From the NCBI RefSeq assembly GCF_002906855.1, contig NZ_MINI01000028.1, positions 186,001 through 250,000 of the forward strand: a stretch of DNA of 64,000 nt, written 5' to 3'. The translations under genes and the position numbers were made by a program. Of the stretch, positions 34,999-43,209 are shown one piece after another. Each line of letters opens with the position of its first letter. The first letter of the stretch is position 1. This stretch comes from Pseudomonas putida (lineage in GTDB: Bacteria > Pseudomonadota > Gammaproteobacteria > Pseudomonadales > Pseudomonadaceae). The notes beneath the pieces were generated by a model that worked only from the letters and a program-made list of their open reading frames with translations, searched no databases and was not told the DNA's origin.

Positions 34999-35958
34999 TC
35001 AACCCTGCCAGATCCCGTTGCCCACCAACCGTTCCCGATCATGGGGCGCAGTGAAGTCCTGCAACGGCCCCTTGGGCACGATCCCGTTCGGGTTGATGGT
35101 CTTGTGGCTCATGTAATAGTGCTTCTGGATATGCTCCATATCCACCGTCCCAGCCACCCCCGGCCACTGGTACAGCTCGCGCAGCCAGTTGGACAGGTTG
35201 TGGTAGTCGCTCAATCGCCGTAGGTTGCACTTGAAGTGCCCGTGGTACACCGCATCGAAGCGCACCAGGGTAGTGAACAGGCGCACATCGGCCTCGGTCA
35301 GGTACCCGCCAGCCAGGTAGCGATTGCGGCCCAGCAGCGCTTCCAGGTGGTCCAGCTCGTTGAATACCTCGTCGAACGCCGCCTCGTAGGCATCCTGCGT
35401 GGTGGCGAAGCCTGCGCGGTACACGCCATTGTTCACCGCCGGGTAGATGCGTTCGTTCAGCGCCTCGATGGTCGGGCGCAGCGGCTCGGGGTAGAGGTCC
35501 AGGGTATTGCCTGTCAGCTCGTTGAACGCGCTGTTGAAGATGCGGATGATCTCCGACGACTCGTTGTTGACGATGCGCTTCTCTTGCTTGTCCCACAGCA
35601 CGGGCACGGTCACGCGGCCGGTGTAGTGCGGGTCGTCCTGGGTGTAGCGCTGGTGCAGATACTGCAGGGCATCGAGGTGGTCGCCGGTGGAGCCTTGCTG
35701 CTGGTCGAAGGTCCAGCCATGGTCCTGCATCAGCCAGCTCACCACGGATACGTCGATCAGCGGCTCCAGACCTTTGATGGCGCGCAGAATCAGGGTGCGG
35801 TGAGCCCATGGGCAGGCCAGTGAAACGTACAGATGATAACGGCCGGCTTCTGGCGCGGGCAGCTGATTGCGGCGCTGGGCGTTCTCCCGTTTGAAGGTGC
35901 CGTCCTTGCCGTTTTCATACCACTGGTCGTGCCAGCGGCCGTCGATCAAAAGGCCCAT
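34999..35958 (-). CDS. yqjG: Glutathionyl-hydroquinone reductase (YqjG/GS-HQR family)
   Basis: This 319-residue protein belongs to the xi-class glutathione transferases, which reduce glutathionyl-hydroquinones. The catalytic Cys is in SLACPWAHRTLILRA near residues 55-69, the CPWA signature of the class. The C-terminal helical domain is normal in length. GAGGAG precedes the start. It stands alone, followed by a hairpin and convergent with cysG. Confidence 0.9.
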   Translation of the reverse strand: MGLLIDGRWHDQWYENGKDGTFKRENAQRRNQLPAPEAGRYHLYVSLACPWAHRTLILRAIKGLEPLIDVSVVSWLMQDHGWTFDQQQGSTGDHLDALQYLHQRYTQDDPHYTGRVTVPVLWDKQEKRIVNNESSEIIRIFNSAFNELTGNTLDLYPEPLRPTIEALNERIYPAVNNGVYRAGFATTQDAYEAAFDEVFNELDHLEALLGRNRYLAGGYLTEADVRLFTTLVRFDAVYHGHFKCNLRRLSDYHNLSNWLRELYQWPGVAGTVDMEHIQKHYYMSHKTINPNGIVPKGPLQDFTAPHDRERLVGNGIWQG

Positions 35959-36063
35959 GGTGAGCTCCTCGGAAACAAAGTTGTTTGTCGTTGGAGCCCA
36001 GTCTAGGGCAAATCGTTCGAATAACTAACGCAAAGACAGCGCCTTTATTATCTATTTATTCGA

Positions 36064-37056
36064 TTAGTTTCGTGCGGCCCAGTAAGCACGTGCGGTGGCG
36101 AAAGCCTGTTCGCGATCCTGGCCCAGGCCACGCAGCGCCAGGGCCATGGTTGCTACCACGGCCATTTCGCCGTAGCTGTCTTCGGCTTCGCCACGCCAGA
36201 CTGCCAGTAGCTGCTCGGGTAGCAGGCTCGGTGGTTTCACATGGCGGCGTTCGCTCAGCGCCGGCCATTCCTCGTCCCAGGCTTCGCCTGCGCTGGTGCC
36301 ATACAGGTGGCTGATGACATCAGGATTGACCTCAATCTCGCCGCCATCGCCCTTGATCACCACGGCATGGTCGCCGAGCAGGCGGCTGGCTTCGCGGTGC
36401 ACCGCCTGGTAGCCGGGGTGGAAGATGCTTTGCAGGCCACAGCGTGCTCCCAGCGGATTCAACACCCGCGCCAGAGAATGGATTGGCGAGCGCAGGCCAA
36501 GGGTGTTGCGCAGGTCGATCATTCGCTGCAACTGCGGCGCCCAGTCGTGCAGCGGGGCAAAGGCCAGGCGCTGCTGGTCGAGCGCCTGGCTGACCGCAGG
36601 CCAGTCACGGCACAGCGGAATCTCCAGCAGTGCCAGCAGCTGTTCGGTATACATGCGCCCGGCGGTGTGGGCGCCGCCGCCATGCATGAGGATACGCACG
36701 CCATTGGCGGCCAGGCACTTGGCGCTCAGCAGATACCAGGGCAGGTGGCGCTTCTTGCCGGCGTAGGTCGGCCAGTCGATGTCCACGGCGATGCGCGGCG
36801 CCTGCAGGTGGGCACGCAGGGCTTCGGTGAAGCCGGCAAGCTCTTCGGCGCTTTCTTCCTTGTGCCGCAGCAGCATCAGGAAGGCACCCAGTTGGGTGTC
36901 CTCGACTTTGCCTTCGAGCAGCAAGGTCATGGCGGCGCGGGCTTCTTCGCGGGTCAGGCCGCGGGCACCGCGCTTGCCTTTGCCAAGGATGCGCACGAAT
37001 TCGGCGAACGGGTGTTCGGCTGGGGTTTCCAGGGTCAGCGGGCGGGCGTCGGTCAT
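36064..37056 (-). CDS. ybiB: YbiB/TrpD2 family protein (phosphoribosyltransferase fold, DNA-binding)
   Basis: This 330-residue protein has the anthranilate phosphoribosyltransferase (TrpD) fold. E. coli YbiB has lost TrpD activity, binds DNA strongly and belongs to the LexA regulon. Segments include FVRILGKGKRGARGLTREEA near residue 20 and MHGGGAHTAGRMYTEQLL, where TrpD has a glycine-rich PRPP loop. The ATG at 37056 overlaps the tusE stop (ATGA), so it is the last gene of the tusDCB-tusE-ybiB unit. The biochemical role in this setting is unknown. Confidence 0.85.
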   Translation of the reverse strand: MTDARPLTLETPAEHPFAEFVRILGKGKRGARGLTREEARAAMTLLLEGKVEDTQLGAFLMLLRHKEESAEELAGFTEALRAHLQAPRIAVDIDWPTYAGKKRHLPWYLLSAKCLAANGVRILMHGGGAHTAGRMYTEQLLALLEIPLCRDWPAVSQALDQQRLAFAPLHDWAPQLQRMIDLRNTLGLRSPIHSLARVLNPLGARCGLQSIFHPGYQAVHREASRLLGDHAVVIKGDGGEIEVNPDVISHLYGTSAGEAWDEEWPALSERRHVKPPSLLPEQLLAVWRGEAEDSYGEMAVVATMALALRGLGQDREQAFATARAYWAARN

Positions 37057-37388
37057 ATGCAATTGGTCGGCTTGGGCAGGCCCGCCAGCTTGGCGGCGAG
37101 TTTGGCGGGGGTGCCGTTGAACAGGCGGTTGAGGTGCGGGCTGTTGCCCTTTTCCGAGCCCAGCTTGAGCGCGGTGTACTTGATCAGCGGGCGGGTGGCC
37201 GGCGACAGCTGGTATTCATCGTAGAACTGGCGCAGCAGCTCGAGGACTTCCCAGTGGTCGGCGGTCAGGGCAATGCTTTCGCGCTCGGCCAGCGCCTCGG
37301 CGACGGGGTGCGACCAGTCTTGCAGGTCGACCAGGAAACCGTCCTTGTCCAGGGCGATGGCGCGATCGCCAACGTTCAGCGTACTCAT
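37053..37388 (-). CDS. tusE: Sulfurtransferase TusE (DsrC family)
   Basis: This 111-residue DsrC-family protein carries a persulfide from the TusBCD complex to MnmA. The penultimate Cys110 (KPTNCI end) is the conserved swinging-arm cysteine. DHWEVLELLRQFYDEY and SPATRPLIKY are family hallmarks. The start overlaps the tusB stop by four bases (ATGA). Its partner MnmA is encoded 20 kb away at 16250. Confidence 0.95.
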   Translation of the reverse strand: MSTLNVGDRAIALDKDGFLVDLQDWSHPVAEALAERESIALTADHWEVLELLRQFYDEYQLSPATRPLIKYTALKLGSEKGNSPHLNRLFNGTPAKLAAKLAGLPKPTNCI

Positions 37389-37681
37389 AGCCAGCTGTTG
37401 ACCTTGTCGTAGTGCAGCGACAGCTCGACGAAGGCCTGGTAGCCCACGGCCTTGGCCAGCGCGCCGCTGATGCCACGGGCCTGCAGGTCTTCGTCGAGGG
37501 CGAACAGGCGTTGTGCCAAGTTGGCAGCCTGCAGCTGGCGTTGAGTGTCACTGCCCTCGCGCAGGGCATAGACCGCATCGCCGCATAACAGCACGCCGTC
37601 GTCAGCGCCCAACAGGCGCAGGCAGCTGTCCAGGCGCTCGTCGCCGAACGGGGAGTGGGATAACACGTGCAGGGTTGCCAT
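37385..37681 (-). CDS. tusB: Sulfur relay protein TusB (DsrH family)
   Basis: This 98-residue DsrH-like subunit belongs to the TusBCD heterohexamer. The segments MATLHVLSHSPFGDERLDSC at the start and DGVLLCGDAVYALREG near residue 29 fit the family. The start overlaps the tusC stop by one base (TGATG) and the end overlaps tusE, indicating tight coupling. Confidence 0.9.
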   Translation of the reverse strand: MATLHVLSHSPFGDERLDSCLRLLGADDGVLLCGDAVYALREGSDTQRQLQAANLAQRLFALDEDLQARGISGALAKAVGYQAFVELSLHYDKVNSWL

Positions 37682-38040
37682 CAGAGCGTCACCACTTGGT
37701 CGAAACGGGCAATCAGGGTTTGCAGGGCAGTGTCGTCCAGCACTTCCACCGGCAGCTCCAGGCCATCGGCGGCCAGGCCACGGCGCGCCAAGCTGTGCTG
37801 GCAGGCAAACAGCTCTTCGACGCCGAACATCGGCAGCGCCTGCAGGTTGGCAGCGAGGTTCTTCTGCTCCACGGCGGCGGGTTGCTGGCCGGGCGCCAAC
37901 TGGAACACGCCGTCATCGAGAAACAGCATGGCCAGCGGCAGGTCGAAGGCGCCGCCGGCCAGGGCGATATCCAGCGCCTCACGGGCGGACGGACCGTTCC
38001 ACGGTGCCTGGCGGCTGATGATCAACATGGATTTGGCCAT
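37681..38040 (-). CDS. tusC: Sulfur relay protein TusC (DsrF family)
   Basis: This 119-residue DsrE/F-fold subunit of TusBCD has a conserved beginning MAKSMLIISRQAPWNG and ALDIALAGGAFDLPLAMLFLDDGV. The ATG at 38040 is chosen by the domain start; a longer in-frame start at 38091 would lie inside tusD. It begins one base after the tusD stop. Confidence 0.9.
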   Translation of the reverse strand: MAKSMLIISRQAPWNGPSAREALDIALAGGAFDLPLAMLFLDDGVFQLAPGQQPAAVEQKNLAANLQALPMFGVEELFACQHSLARRGLAADGLELPVEVLDDTALQTLIARFDQVVTL

Positions 38041-38041
38041 T

Positions 38042-38434
38042 TCAGTCGCCTCCGAAGCAGACCAGGCGGTCGGCCGTTTGTGCAGCTTCATGCAGCTGGC
38101 CGAGGCCAGACAGCTCCCACGGCTTGGGCAGGTTCACTGCCGGGCGCTGGTAGCGGCTGGCTTCGGCTTCATCGAGCACGCCACGGCGCAGGGCGGCGGC
38201 GATGCACGCTACCGCGTCGAGCCGGTTGATTTCGATGAAGGCCCGCCACTGGGCGGCGATGTCCTGTTCATCCTGGGGCGTGACCACGTTGGCCGAGGCG
38301 CTGTGCACCCCGTCCTGGTAGAAGAACAGCCGGGCAATCTCATGCCCGCCAGCCAGCACTGCCTCGGCGAAGCGCAGGGCGCGGCGCGAGGAGGGCGCAT
38401 GGGCCGGGGAAAAAACCGCGATAGCGAATTTCAT
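38042..38434 (-). CDS. tusD: Sulfurtransferase TusD (DsrE family)
   Basis: This 130-residue subunit carries the active cysteine of the TusBCD relay. Cys77 in VACIAAALRRG corresponds to Cys78 of E. coli TusD, which accepts sulfur from TusA. MKFAIAVFSPAHAP is the conserved start. It is first in the tusDCB-tusE-ybiB operon. No tusA is in the window. Confidence 0.94.
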   Translation of the reverse strand: MKFAIAVFSPAHAPSSRRALRFAEAVLAGGHEIARLFFYQDGVHSASANVVTPQDEQDIAAQWRAFIEINRLDAVACIAAALRRGVLDEAEASRYQRPAVNLPKPWELSGLGQLHEAAQTADRLVCFGGD

Positions 38435-38471
38435 GGGCAACTCGTGTAAAGGAATGCCGCCATGATAAAGC

Positions 38472-38500
38472 AAAAAGCCCGCGCAAGTGGGCGCGGGCTT
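38472..38500 (-). terminator. Rho-independent terminator of the NCS2 permease gene
   Basis: The arms aagcccgcgc and gcgcgggctt flank a six-base loop and, read on the minus strand, run into TTTTTGC. It is 22 bases after the permease stop and upstream of the tusD start. Confidence 0.88.
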
Positions 38501-38521
38501 CGTCGGCAGGGCAGGCGCGGA

Positions 38522-39901
38522 TCAGGCGTTTTCCTTGCTCTCCGGCAGGAACCAGTTCAGCACCAGGGCGCAGATGCCACCGGTAGCCACACCCGATTCC
38601 AGCACATTGCGGATCGCCGCCGGCATGTGCGCCAGGAACTCCGGCACCTGTGCCACACCCAGGCCCAGCGCCAGCGACACGGCGATGATCAGCAGGGCGC
38701 GACGGTCCAGGCGAGTACTGGCCAGAATGTTGATGCCCGACGCGGCAACCGCCCCGAACATCACCATCGCTGCGCCACCCAGCACTGGCTCAGGCACCGC
38801 CTGGATCACACCGGCCACGCTCGGGAACAGGCCCAGCAGCACCAGCATGACGGCAATCCAGATACCGATATGGCGGCTGGCAATACCGGTCAGCTGAATC
38901 ACGCCGTTGTTCTGGGCGAAGATCGAACTCGGGAAGGTGTTGAACAGGCCGGCCAGCAGCGAGTTGGCACCGTTGACCAGCACGCCGCCCTTGATGCGCG
39001 ACATCCACAGCGGGCCTTCGACTGGCTGGCGCGAAACCTTGCTGGTGGCCGTTACGTCACCAATGGCTTCCAGCGAGGTCACCAGGTAGATCACCAGCAT
39101 CGGGATGAACAGCGCCCAGGAGAAGCCCAGGCCGAAGTGCAGCGGCGTTGGCACCTGGAACAGCGCGGCTTCGTGCATGCCGGTGAAGTCCAGGCGGCCG
39201 AGGTAACCCGCCAGGGCGTAGCCGACCGCCAGGGCAATGACGATCGCGCAGCTGCGCATCCACACCACCGGGATGCGGTTGAGGATCACGATCACCGCCA
39301 GCACGGCGCCCGACAGCAGCAGGTTTTCACCGTTGGCAAAGGTGCCATTGGCCATGGCGCCGAAGCCGCCGCCCATGCTGATCAGGCCGACCTTGATCAA
39401 GGTCAGGCCGATCATTAGCACGACAATACCGGTCACCAGCGGGGTGATCAGGCGTTTGACGAACGGCAGGATGCGCGACACGCCCATCTCGACGAACGAG
39501 CCCGCAATCACTACTCCGAAGATCGCCGCCATCACGCTTTCGACCGGCGTGCCCTGCTTGACCATCAGCGCGCCACCGGCAATCAGCGGCCCGACGAAGT
39601 TGAAGCTGGTGCCCTGCACGATCAGCAGCCCTGCACCGAATGGGCCGAAACGCTTGCACTGGACGAAGGTGGCAATACCGGAGATCACCAGCGACATGGA
39701 GACGATGAGGTTGGTATCGCGAGCCGAAACGCCCAACGCCTGGCAGATCAGCAGGCCAGGGGTGACGATTGGCACGATGATCGCCAGCAGATGCTGCAGC
39801 GCTGCCAGCAGGCCGATCAACAGCCGTGGCTTGTCCTCAAGGCCAAGTACCAGTTCGTTGGCAGGCGCCGTGGCGCCCGGGCTGTGTTCGTGTGAGCTCA
39901 T
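38522..39901 (-). CDS. NCS2-family purine (xanthine/urate) permease
   Basis: This 459-residue transporter has about 14 hydrophobic segments. The NCS2 signature QNNGVIQLTGIASRH is near residues 320-335, and the first-helix motif QHLLAIIVPIVTPGLLI is present. ATSLEAIGD-type helix 8 (VTSLEAIGDVTATS) carries the substrate-contacting Glu. This fits XanQ/UacT-like xanthine or uric acid permeases rather than uracil carriers, but the substrate is inferred. The ATG at 39901 (MSSHEHSP) is preferred to an upstream in-frame start. It is monocistronic with its own terminator. Confidence 0.9.
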   Translation of the reverse strand: MSSHEHSPGATAPANELVLGLEDKPRLLIGLLAALQHLLAIIVPIVTPGLLICQALGVSARDTNLIVSMSLVISGIATFVQCKRFGPFGAGLLIVQGTSFNFVGPLIAGGALMVKQGTPVESVMAAIFGVVIAGSFVEMGVSRILPFVKRLITPLVTGIVVLMIGLTLIKVGLISMGGGFGAMANGTFANGENLLLSGAVLAVIVILNRIPVVWMRSCAIVIALAVGYALAGYLGRLDFTGMHEAALFQVPTPLHFGLGFSWALFIPMLVIYLVTSLEAIGDVTATSKVSRQPVEGPLWMSRIKGGVLVNGANSLLAGLFNTFPSSIFAQNNGVIQLTGIASRHIGIWIAVMLVLLGLFPSVAGVIQAVPEPVLGGAAMVMFGAVAASGINILASTRLDRRALLIIAVSLALGLGVAQVPEFLAHMPAAIRNVLESGVATGGICALVLNWFLPESKENA

Positions 39902-40043
39902 CGCTGAAGCTGCCCCCGGAAGAAAAAAGGAGCGCATTCTACGGGCAGAAGTGCGATTGCGGTAGGGGAATGCACGATGCCGACAAGATCGGCGATCATT
40001 TGCATAGTTATCTGACTTTTAAGTCAAAGAATGGGCGCAAAAA

Positions 40044-40061
40044 AGCCCGCCGAAGCGGGCT
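40044..40061 (-). terminator. Rho-independent terminator after the BI-1/YccA gene
   Basis: The arms agcccgc and gcgggct flank CGAA. In the minus direction the stem is followed by TTTTTTGCG. It is 20 bases past the stop. Confidence 0.9.
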
Positions 40062-40081
40062 CTTCCGTAAAGCCAACCCAA

Positions 40082-40753
40082 TCAGTCGTCGCGGCCCATG
40101 ATGCCGAACAGCTGCAGCAGGCTGATGAACAGGTTGTAGATCGATACATACAGGCTGATGGTCGCCATGATGTAGTTGCGCTCACCGCCATGAATGATCG
40201 CGCTGGTCTGGAACAGGATGCAGACCGACGAGAACAGCACGAAGCCAGCACTGATCGCCAGTTGCAGGCCGCTGATCTGGAAGAAGAAGCTGGCGACCAC
40301 CGCGCCCAGCAACACAAAGAAGCCAGCAGTGATGAAGCCGCTGAGGAAGCTCATGTCCTTGCGGGTGATCAGCACATAGGCCGACAGACCACCGAACACC
40401 AGCGCGGTCATGGCGAAGGCCGAACTGACCACTTCGGCGCCACCGGCCATGCCCAGGTAACGGTTGAGGATCGGGCCGAGGATAAAGCCCATGAAGCCGG
40501 TGAGGGCGAAGGTGGACACCAGACCCCAGACCGAATCACGCAGTTTGTTGGTCAGGAAGAACAGACCGTAGAAGCCGATCAGCACGACGAACACGTTCGG
40601 GTAACCGACGCGCATCTGCTGGGCAACGAAGGCCATGACACCGCTGAAGGCGAGGGTGAGTGCCAGCAGGCTGTACGTGTTGCGCAGGACCTTGCTGACC
40701 TCCTGCTGCTCGGCTTGCTGGCCGTGGTGTACGGCGTAATCCTGTTCGCGCAT
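40082..40753 (-). CDS. Bax inhibitor-1/YccA family membrane protein
   Basis: This 223-residue inner-membrane protein has seven hydrophobic segments after a charged N-terminus of about 20 residues. Family segments are LRNTYSLLALTLAFSG and the C-terminal NLFISLLQLFGIMGRDD, where acidic residues follow the last helix as in TMBIM proteins. E. coli YccA interacts with FtsH; other members form calcium leak channels. AAGGAG precedes the ATG at 40753. It is divergent from tRNA-Ser. Confidence 0.92.
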   Translation of the reverse strand: MREQDYAVHHGQQAEQQEVSKVLRNTYSLLALTLAFSGVMAFVAQQMRVGYPNVFVVLIGFYGLFFLTNKLRDSVWGLVSTFALTGFMGFILGPILNRYLGMAGGAEVVSSAFAMTALVFGGLSAYVLITRKDMSFLSGFITAGFFVLLGAVVASFFFQISGLQLAISAGFVLFSSVCILFQTSAIIHGGERNYIMATISLYVSIYNLFISLLQLFGIMGRDD

Positions 40754-40838
40754 GGCGACACTCCTTATGGATCCATGGTTTTGGACGTTCAGATGCAAGC
40801 AGTCTAACAGAGGCTCCGCAACCCGCGACACAGAGAGT

Positions 40839-40866
40839 TTGACAGCGTGTTTCATTACGGTATTAT
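40839..40866 (+). promoter_or_regulatory. Sigma-70 promoter of tRNA-Ser
   Basis: A perfect -35 TTGACA (40839-40844), a 16-base spacer and -10 TATTAT (40861-40866) place transcription start near 40873, about 13 bases before the tRNA. A GC-rich discriminator (ggcggccgc) follows, as in stringently controlled stable RNA promoters. Confidence 0.85.
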
Positions 40867-40885
40867 GGCGGCCGCAAAACGAGCT

Positions 40886-40973
40886 GGAAGCGTGGCCGAG
40901 TGGTTTAAGGCAACGGTCTTGAAAACCGTCGATGGGCAACTATCCTAGAGTTCGAATCTCTACGCTTCCGCCA
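40886..40973 (+). tRNA. tRNA-Ser (anticodon UGA)
   Basis: This 88-base tRNA includes an encoded CCA. The acceptor arms GGAAGCG and CGCTTCC pair with G as discriminator. The anticodon stem ACGGT/ACCGT encloses CTTGAAA with anticodon TGA, reading UCA. A long variable arm (cgatgggcaactatc) and the T loop GTTCGAATC are typical of class II serine tRNAs. A strong promoter precedes and a terminator follows. Confidence 0.97.
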
Positions 40974-40978
40974 TATTC

Positions 40979-41002
40979 AAAGCCCTGATTATTCAGGGCT
41001 TT
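40979..41002 (+). terminator. Rho-independent terminator of tRNA-Ser
   Basis: The arms aaagccctga and tcagggcttt flank TTAT and are followed by TTGCGTTT, six bases after CCA. Confidence 0.92.
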
Positions 41003-41059
41003 TTGCGTTTCTGGGGCATGGAAAAACCTCCCGTGGGAACACACTTGGGAATGGCTGTG

Positions 41060-41689
41060 ATGATCGATCTACCGATGCTCCTCGCCTTCATCGCCGCTGC
41101 CTCGGTACTTGCCGTAACTCCGGGTGTCGATACGGCCATGGTGCTCCGGGCTGCGGCAGTAGATGGACGTCGTACGGCGCTCCTGGCAGCCGTGGGTGTC
41201 GCGCTTGGCTGCCTGGCCTGGGGCGGCGCCGTTTCGCTGGGACTGGGTGTGCTGCTGCAACGTTCCGAGGTTGCCTACACCGTGCTGAAGTCAGCCGGTG
41301 CCGCATACCTCCTGTGGGTTGGGATCAAGCTCCTGCTCAAACCCCGTCAGTCCTTCCAGAACAAATTGGAGGGCGATAACACCGTGTCAGGCTGGAGCGC
41401 CTTTGCCCGTGGCCTTCTGACCAATCTCCTGAACCCCAAGGTCGGTATCTTCTACGTGACCCTTCTACCTCAATTCATCCCGGCCGGTGTTGCACTGTCG
41501 ATGTACTCGTTCTTCCTGGCGTCCATTCACGTGCTCTTGACAGTCGTCTGGTTCGGCCTGCTGATCGCGGCCACGATGCCTCTGAAAAACCTGCTGAGTC
41601 AGCCGTCAACTGTCAAAGCGCTGGATAGGGTCACTGGGGGTATCTTCATCGCATTCGGGCTGAAAATCGCGGCCTCGTCTGCTCGATAG
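41060..41689 (+). CDS. LysE/RhtB-family amino-acid exporter
   Basis: This 209-residue inner-membrane protein has about six hydrophobic segments. The LysE hallmark AVTPGVDTAMVLRAAAVDGRR is at residues about 16-36 and GAAYLLWVGIKLL near 75-87. Members export amino acids, homoserine lactones or related small molecules; the substrate is unknown. The ATG at 41060 starts at the conserved domain; ATG 41051 would add three residues. It begins 58 bases after the tRNA-Ser terminator and opens a 2 kb stretch that looks less GC-rich and less conserved than its surroundings. Confidence 0.87.
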   Translation: MIDLPMLLAFIAAASVLAVTPGVDTAMVLRAAAVDGRRTALLAAVGVALGCLAWGGAVSLGLGVLLQRSEVAYTVLKSAGAAYLLWVGIKLLLKPRQSFQNKLEGDNTVSGWSAFARGLLTNLLNPKVGIFYVTLLPQFIPAGVALSMYSFFLASIHVLLTVVWFGLLIAATMPLKNLLSQPSTVKALDRVTGGIFIAFGLKIAASSAR

Positions 41690-41951
41690 TCCCCAAGCCT
41701 TCCCTGAGATTCCGCAGCGCGGTCGGCATCTGCACCTGAATCAATGCCGCCTCAAGGAACAACCGTAGCGACTCAAGTTCACGTGTCGACGCCACATCAT
41801 GCCGCGGCTGGCGACTTGGGCTGTAGCAGCATCGCTTGCAAGGCTGACGCTGCTGCAGACGAGTGAGCAAGCTGCAAGAAAGCGAAAAATCTGGTTTCCT
41901 GACACGTTCGAACGAATGGTTTCCGAATGCCGACAAGCCACCAGGAATGAA

Positions 41952-42461
41952 ATGAGAAAGTACCTCACCGTAGCAATCTCACTACTGGCCCCGCTGGTGC
42001 TCTCTGCCTGCTCCACAACGGGCACCGCAAAGTCGCCCAGCGAAACGGCCATCACAACGCCCAAATACCTGAAAAGTGACCTGTACGGCGTCTGGTACTC
42101 CAACGCCGATGACGGCACTTCCCAGGCGCTGGCACTGTTGCTGCTCAAGGCGGACGGTACAGCCACCGACTTCATGATCCTCAACGAAAAAGACTCGATG
42201 CAAAAAATCGTACAACAGTCGTCATGGTCGTACGACGCTGAACGTAATGTCTTCGAGCAGACAATCAGCGAGGTATCCGTCCAGAAGGGCAAGGCCCCCG
42301 CGCAGGTCACTCATCCGCATGAAGTCATCCGGGCGTCGGTCGAGTTGGTAAAGCTGGATAACAAAGTGATGGGCATCAGGTTCAAGCGGGAAGATGGCGA
42401 GGTCACCGGTTACCTCAAAGGCAGCGCCGCCATGCTTGAGAAACTCAAGCACATCCAGTAA
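41952..42461 (+). CDS. Putative lipoprotein of unknown function
   Basis: This 169-residue protein has a lipoprotein signal peptide: MRKYLTVAISLLAPLVLSAC with the lipidated cysteine at residue 20. The mature part has YGVWYSNADDGTSQALALLLL and alternating hydrophilic strands, suggesting a small beta-rich domain that I do not recognise. AGGA lies eight bases before the ATG. A 262-base gap with no supported gene separates it from the LysE gene, and a terminator follows. Confidence 0.7.
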   Translation: MRKYLTVAISLLAPLVLSACSTTGTAKSPSETAITTPKYLKSDLYGVWYSNADDGTSQALALLLLKADGTATDFMILNEKDSMQKIVQQSSWSYDAERNVFEQTISEVSVQKGKAPAQVTHPHEVIRASVELVKLDNKVMGIRFKREDGEVTGYLKGSAAMLEKLKHIQ

Positions 42462-42473
42462 GCACTAATCGAA

Positions 42474-42491
42474 AGCCCGCCGAAGCGGGCT
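42474..42491 (+). terminator. Hairpin terminator after the lipoprotein gene
   Basis: The arms agcccgc and gcgggct flank CGAA, 12 bases after the stop, with GATTGCTTT following. It may also serve the convergent 78-residue ORF at 42518. Confidence 0.75.
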
Positions 42492-42517
42492 GATTGCTTT
42501 CACTGTTCCATGACCGA

Positions 42518-42754
42518 TCATTCCACTCGCAAGAAGGGAAAAAGCTCGTCTGGATTTCGGCATTCATCGTTGAATTTCACGCGTGCCGCTTCTGCCAGCG
42601 AACGGGTCGAGTAGCTCGGCTTAAGGCGCAGTTTTTCTTGATTGTCGTAAATGTCGAAACCGCCTGAAATGGTTGCGGCGTAGAAGCGCGACCCTGCTTG
42701 AAAGGATTCTTTTTCGATGGGTACAGCTGGAACGATAACAAATCTTGTTTGCAT
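42518..42754 (-). CDS. Small hypothetical protein (78 residues)
   Basis: Starting MQTRFVIVPAVPIEKESFQ and containing FYAATISGGFDIYDNQEKLRLKPSYSTRSLAEAARVKFNDE, it looks like a small soluble alpha/beta protein with no signal peptide or membrane segment. A strong GGGGAGG site precedes the ATG at 42754, the main support for it being real. An upstream in-frame start at 42811 lacks such a site. Function unknown. Confidence 0.6.
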   Translation of the reverse strand: MQTRFVIVPAVPIEKESFQAGSRFYAATISGGFDIYDNQEKLRLKPSYSTRSLAEAARVKFNDECRNPDELFPFLRVE

Positions 42755-42886
42755 GATTCGCGCCTCCCCAGGCATTAACCTTAGTATTAGCCTGAGGTGT
42801 GAAGGCATCAATATGACTCATCGAGACGATTCAATGGCGCGTCGTGTCAGTGCTGACAGGCAACCGTTTGCGGCGTGGGCAGCTGA

Positions 42887-43066
42887 TCAACGTTGGGCTT
42901 TCTGCCGCTGCGAGCGCTGGATACGGTTGACCGCGATCTGTACGCAGGCTGCCACAACGCAGAGCAAACCGACTTTCCAGCTACCCTCAAGGCCAAAATG
43001 CTCAGCCAGTTTCCCCGCGATGATCACACACACGAAGATGGCCACAGGTAGGATCAGTTTGTTCAT
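42887..43066 (-). CDS. Small membrane protein (59 residues)
   Basis: Translating the minus strand from the ATG at 43066 gives 59 residues: a first hydrophobic segment (LILPVAIFVCVIIAG), a short polar stretch with EHFGLEGSW, and a second hydrophobic segment (VGLLCVVAACVQIAV) ending in a basic tail (NRIQRSQRQKAQR). The two-helix hairpin with a positive C-terminus is not what a random frame gives. The Shine-Dalgarno is weak (GGA). Plus-strand frames over the same interval lack any sensible composition. Function unknown. Confidence 0.55.
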   Translation of the reverse strand: MNKLILPVAIFVCVIIAGKLAEHFGLEGSWKVGLLCVVAACVQIAVNRIQRSQRQKAQR

Positions 43067-43209
43067 CAGGTTTTCCAGGGAGGGGCAAAGAAAGGCGCCA
43101 GTCTACTTCACTGGGCTAGCCCCGTGACAACGGACACCAATAAGCGCTTCCCCGTGGCCCAGCTTCAGGCATCATGCTCCCAGCCTCACTCGAAAACCGA
43201 CCTCAGCCA

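Noticed and set aside
41646..41936. Minus-strand frame overlapping the end of the LysE gene, with a helix-like C-terminus
   Set aside because: It might be a regulator remnant, but its first half is basic and cysteine-rich, there is no ribosome binding site and it overlaps a real gene.
42717..43127. Plus-strand frame over the 59-residue membrane ORF
   Set aside because: No plausible start signal or domain; the minus-strand frame has coherent membrane segments.
40951..43200. Duplicate tRNA-Ser 3' end as an att site of an integrated element
   Set aside because: No repeat of the tRNA 3' sequence and no integrase gene found in the following 2 kb.
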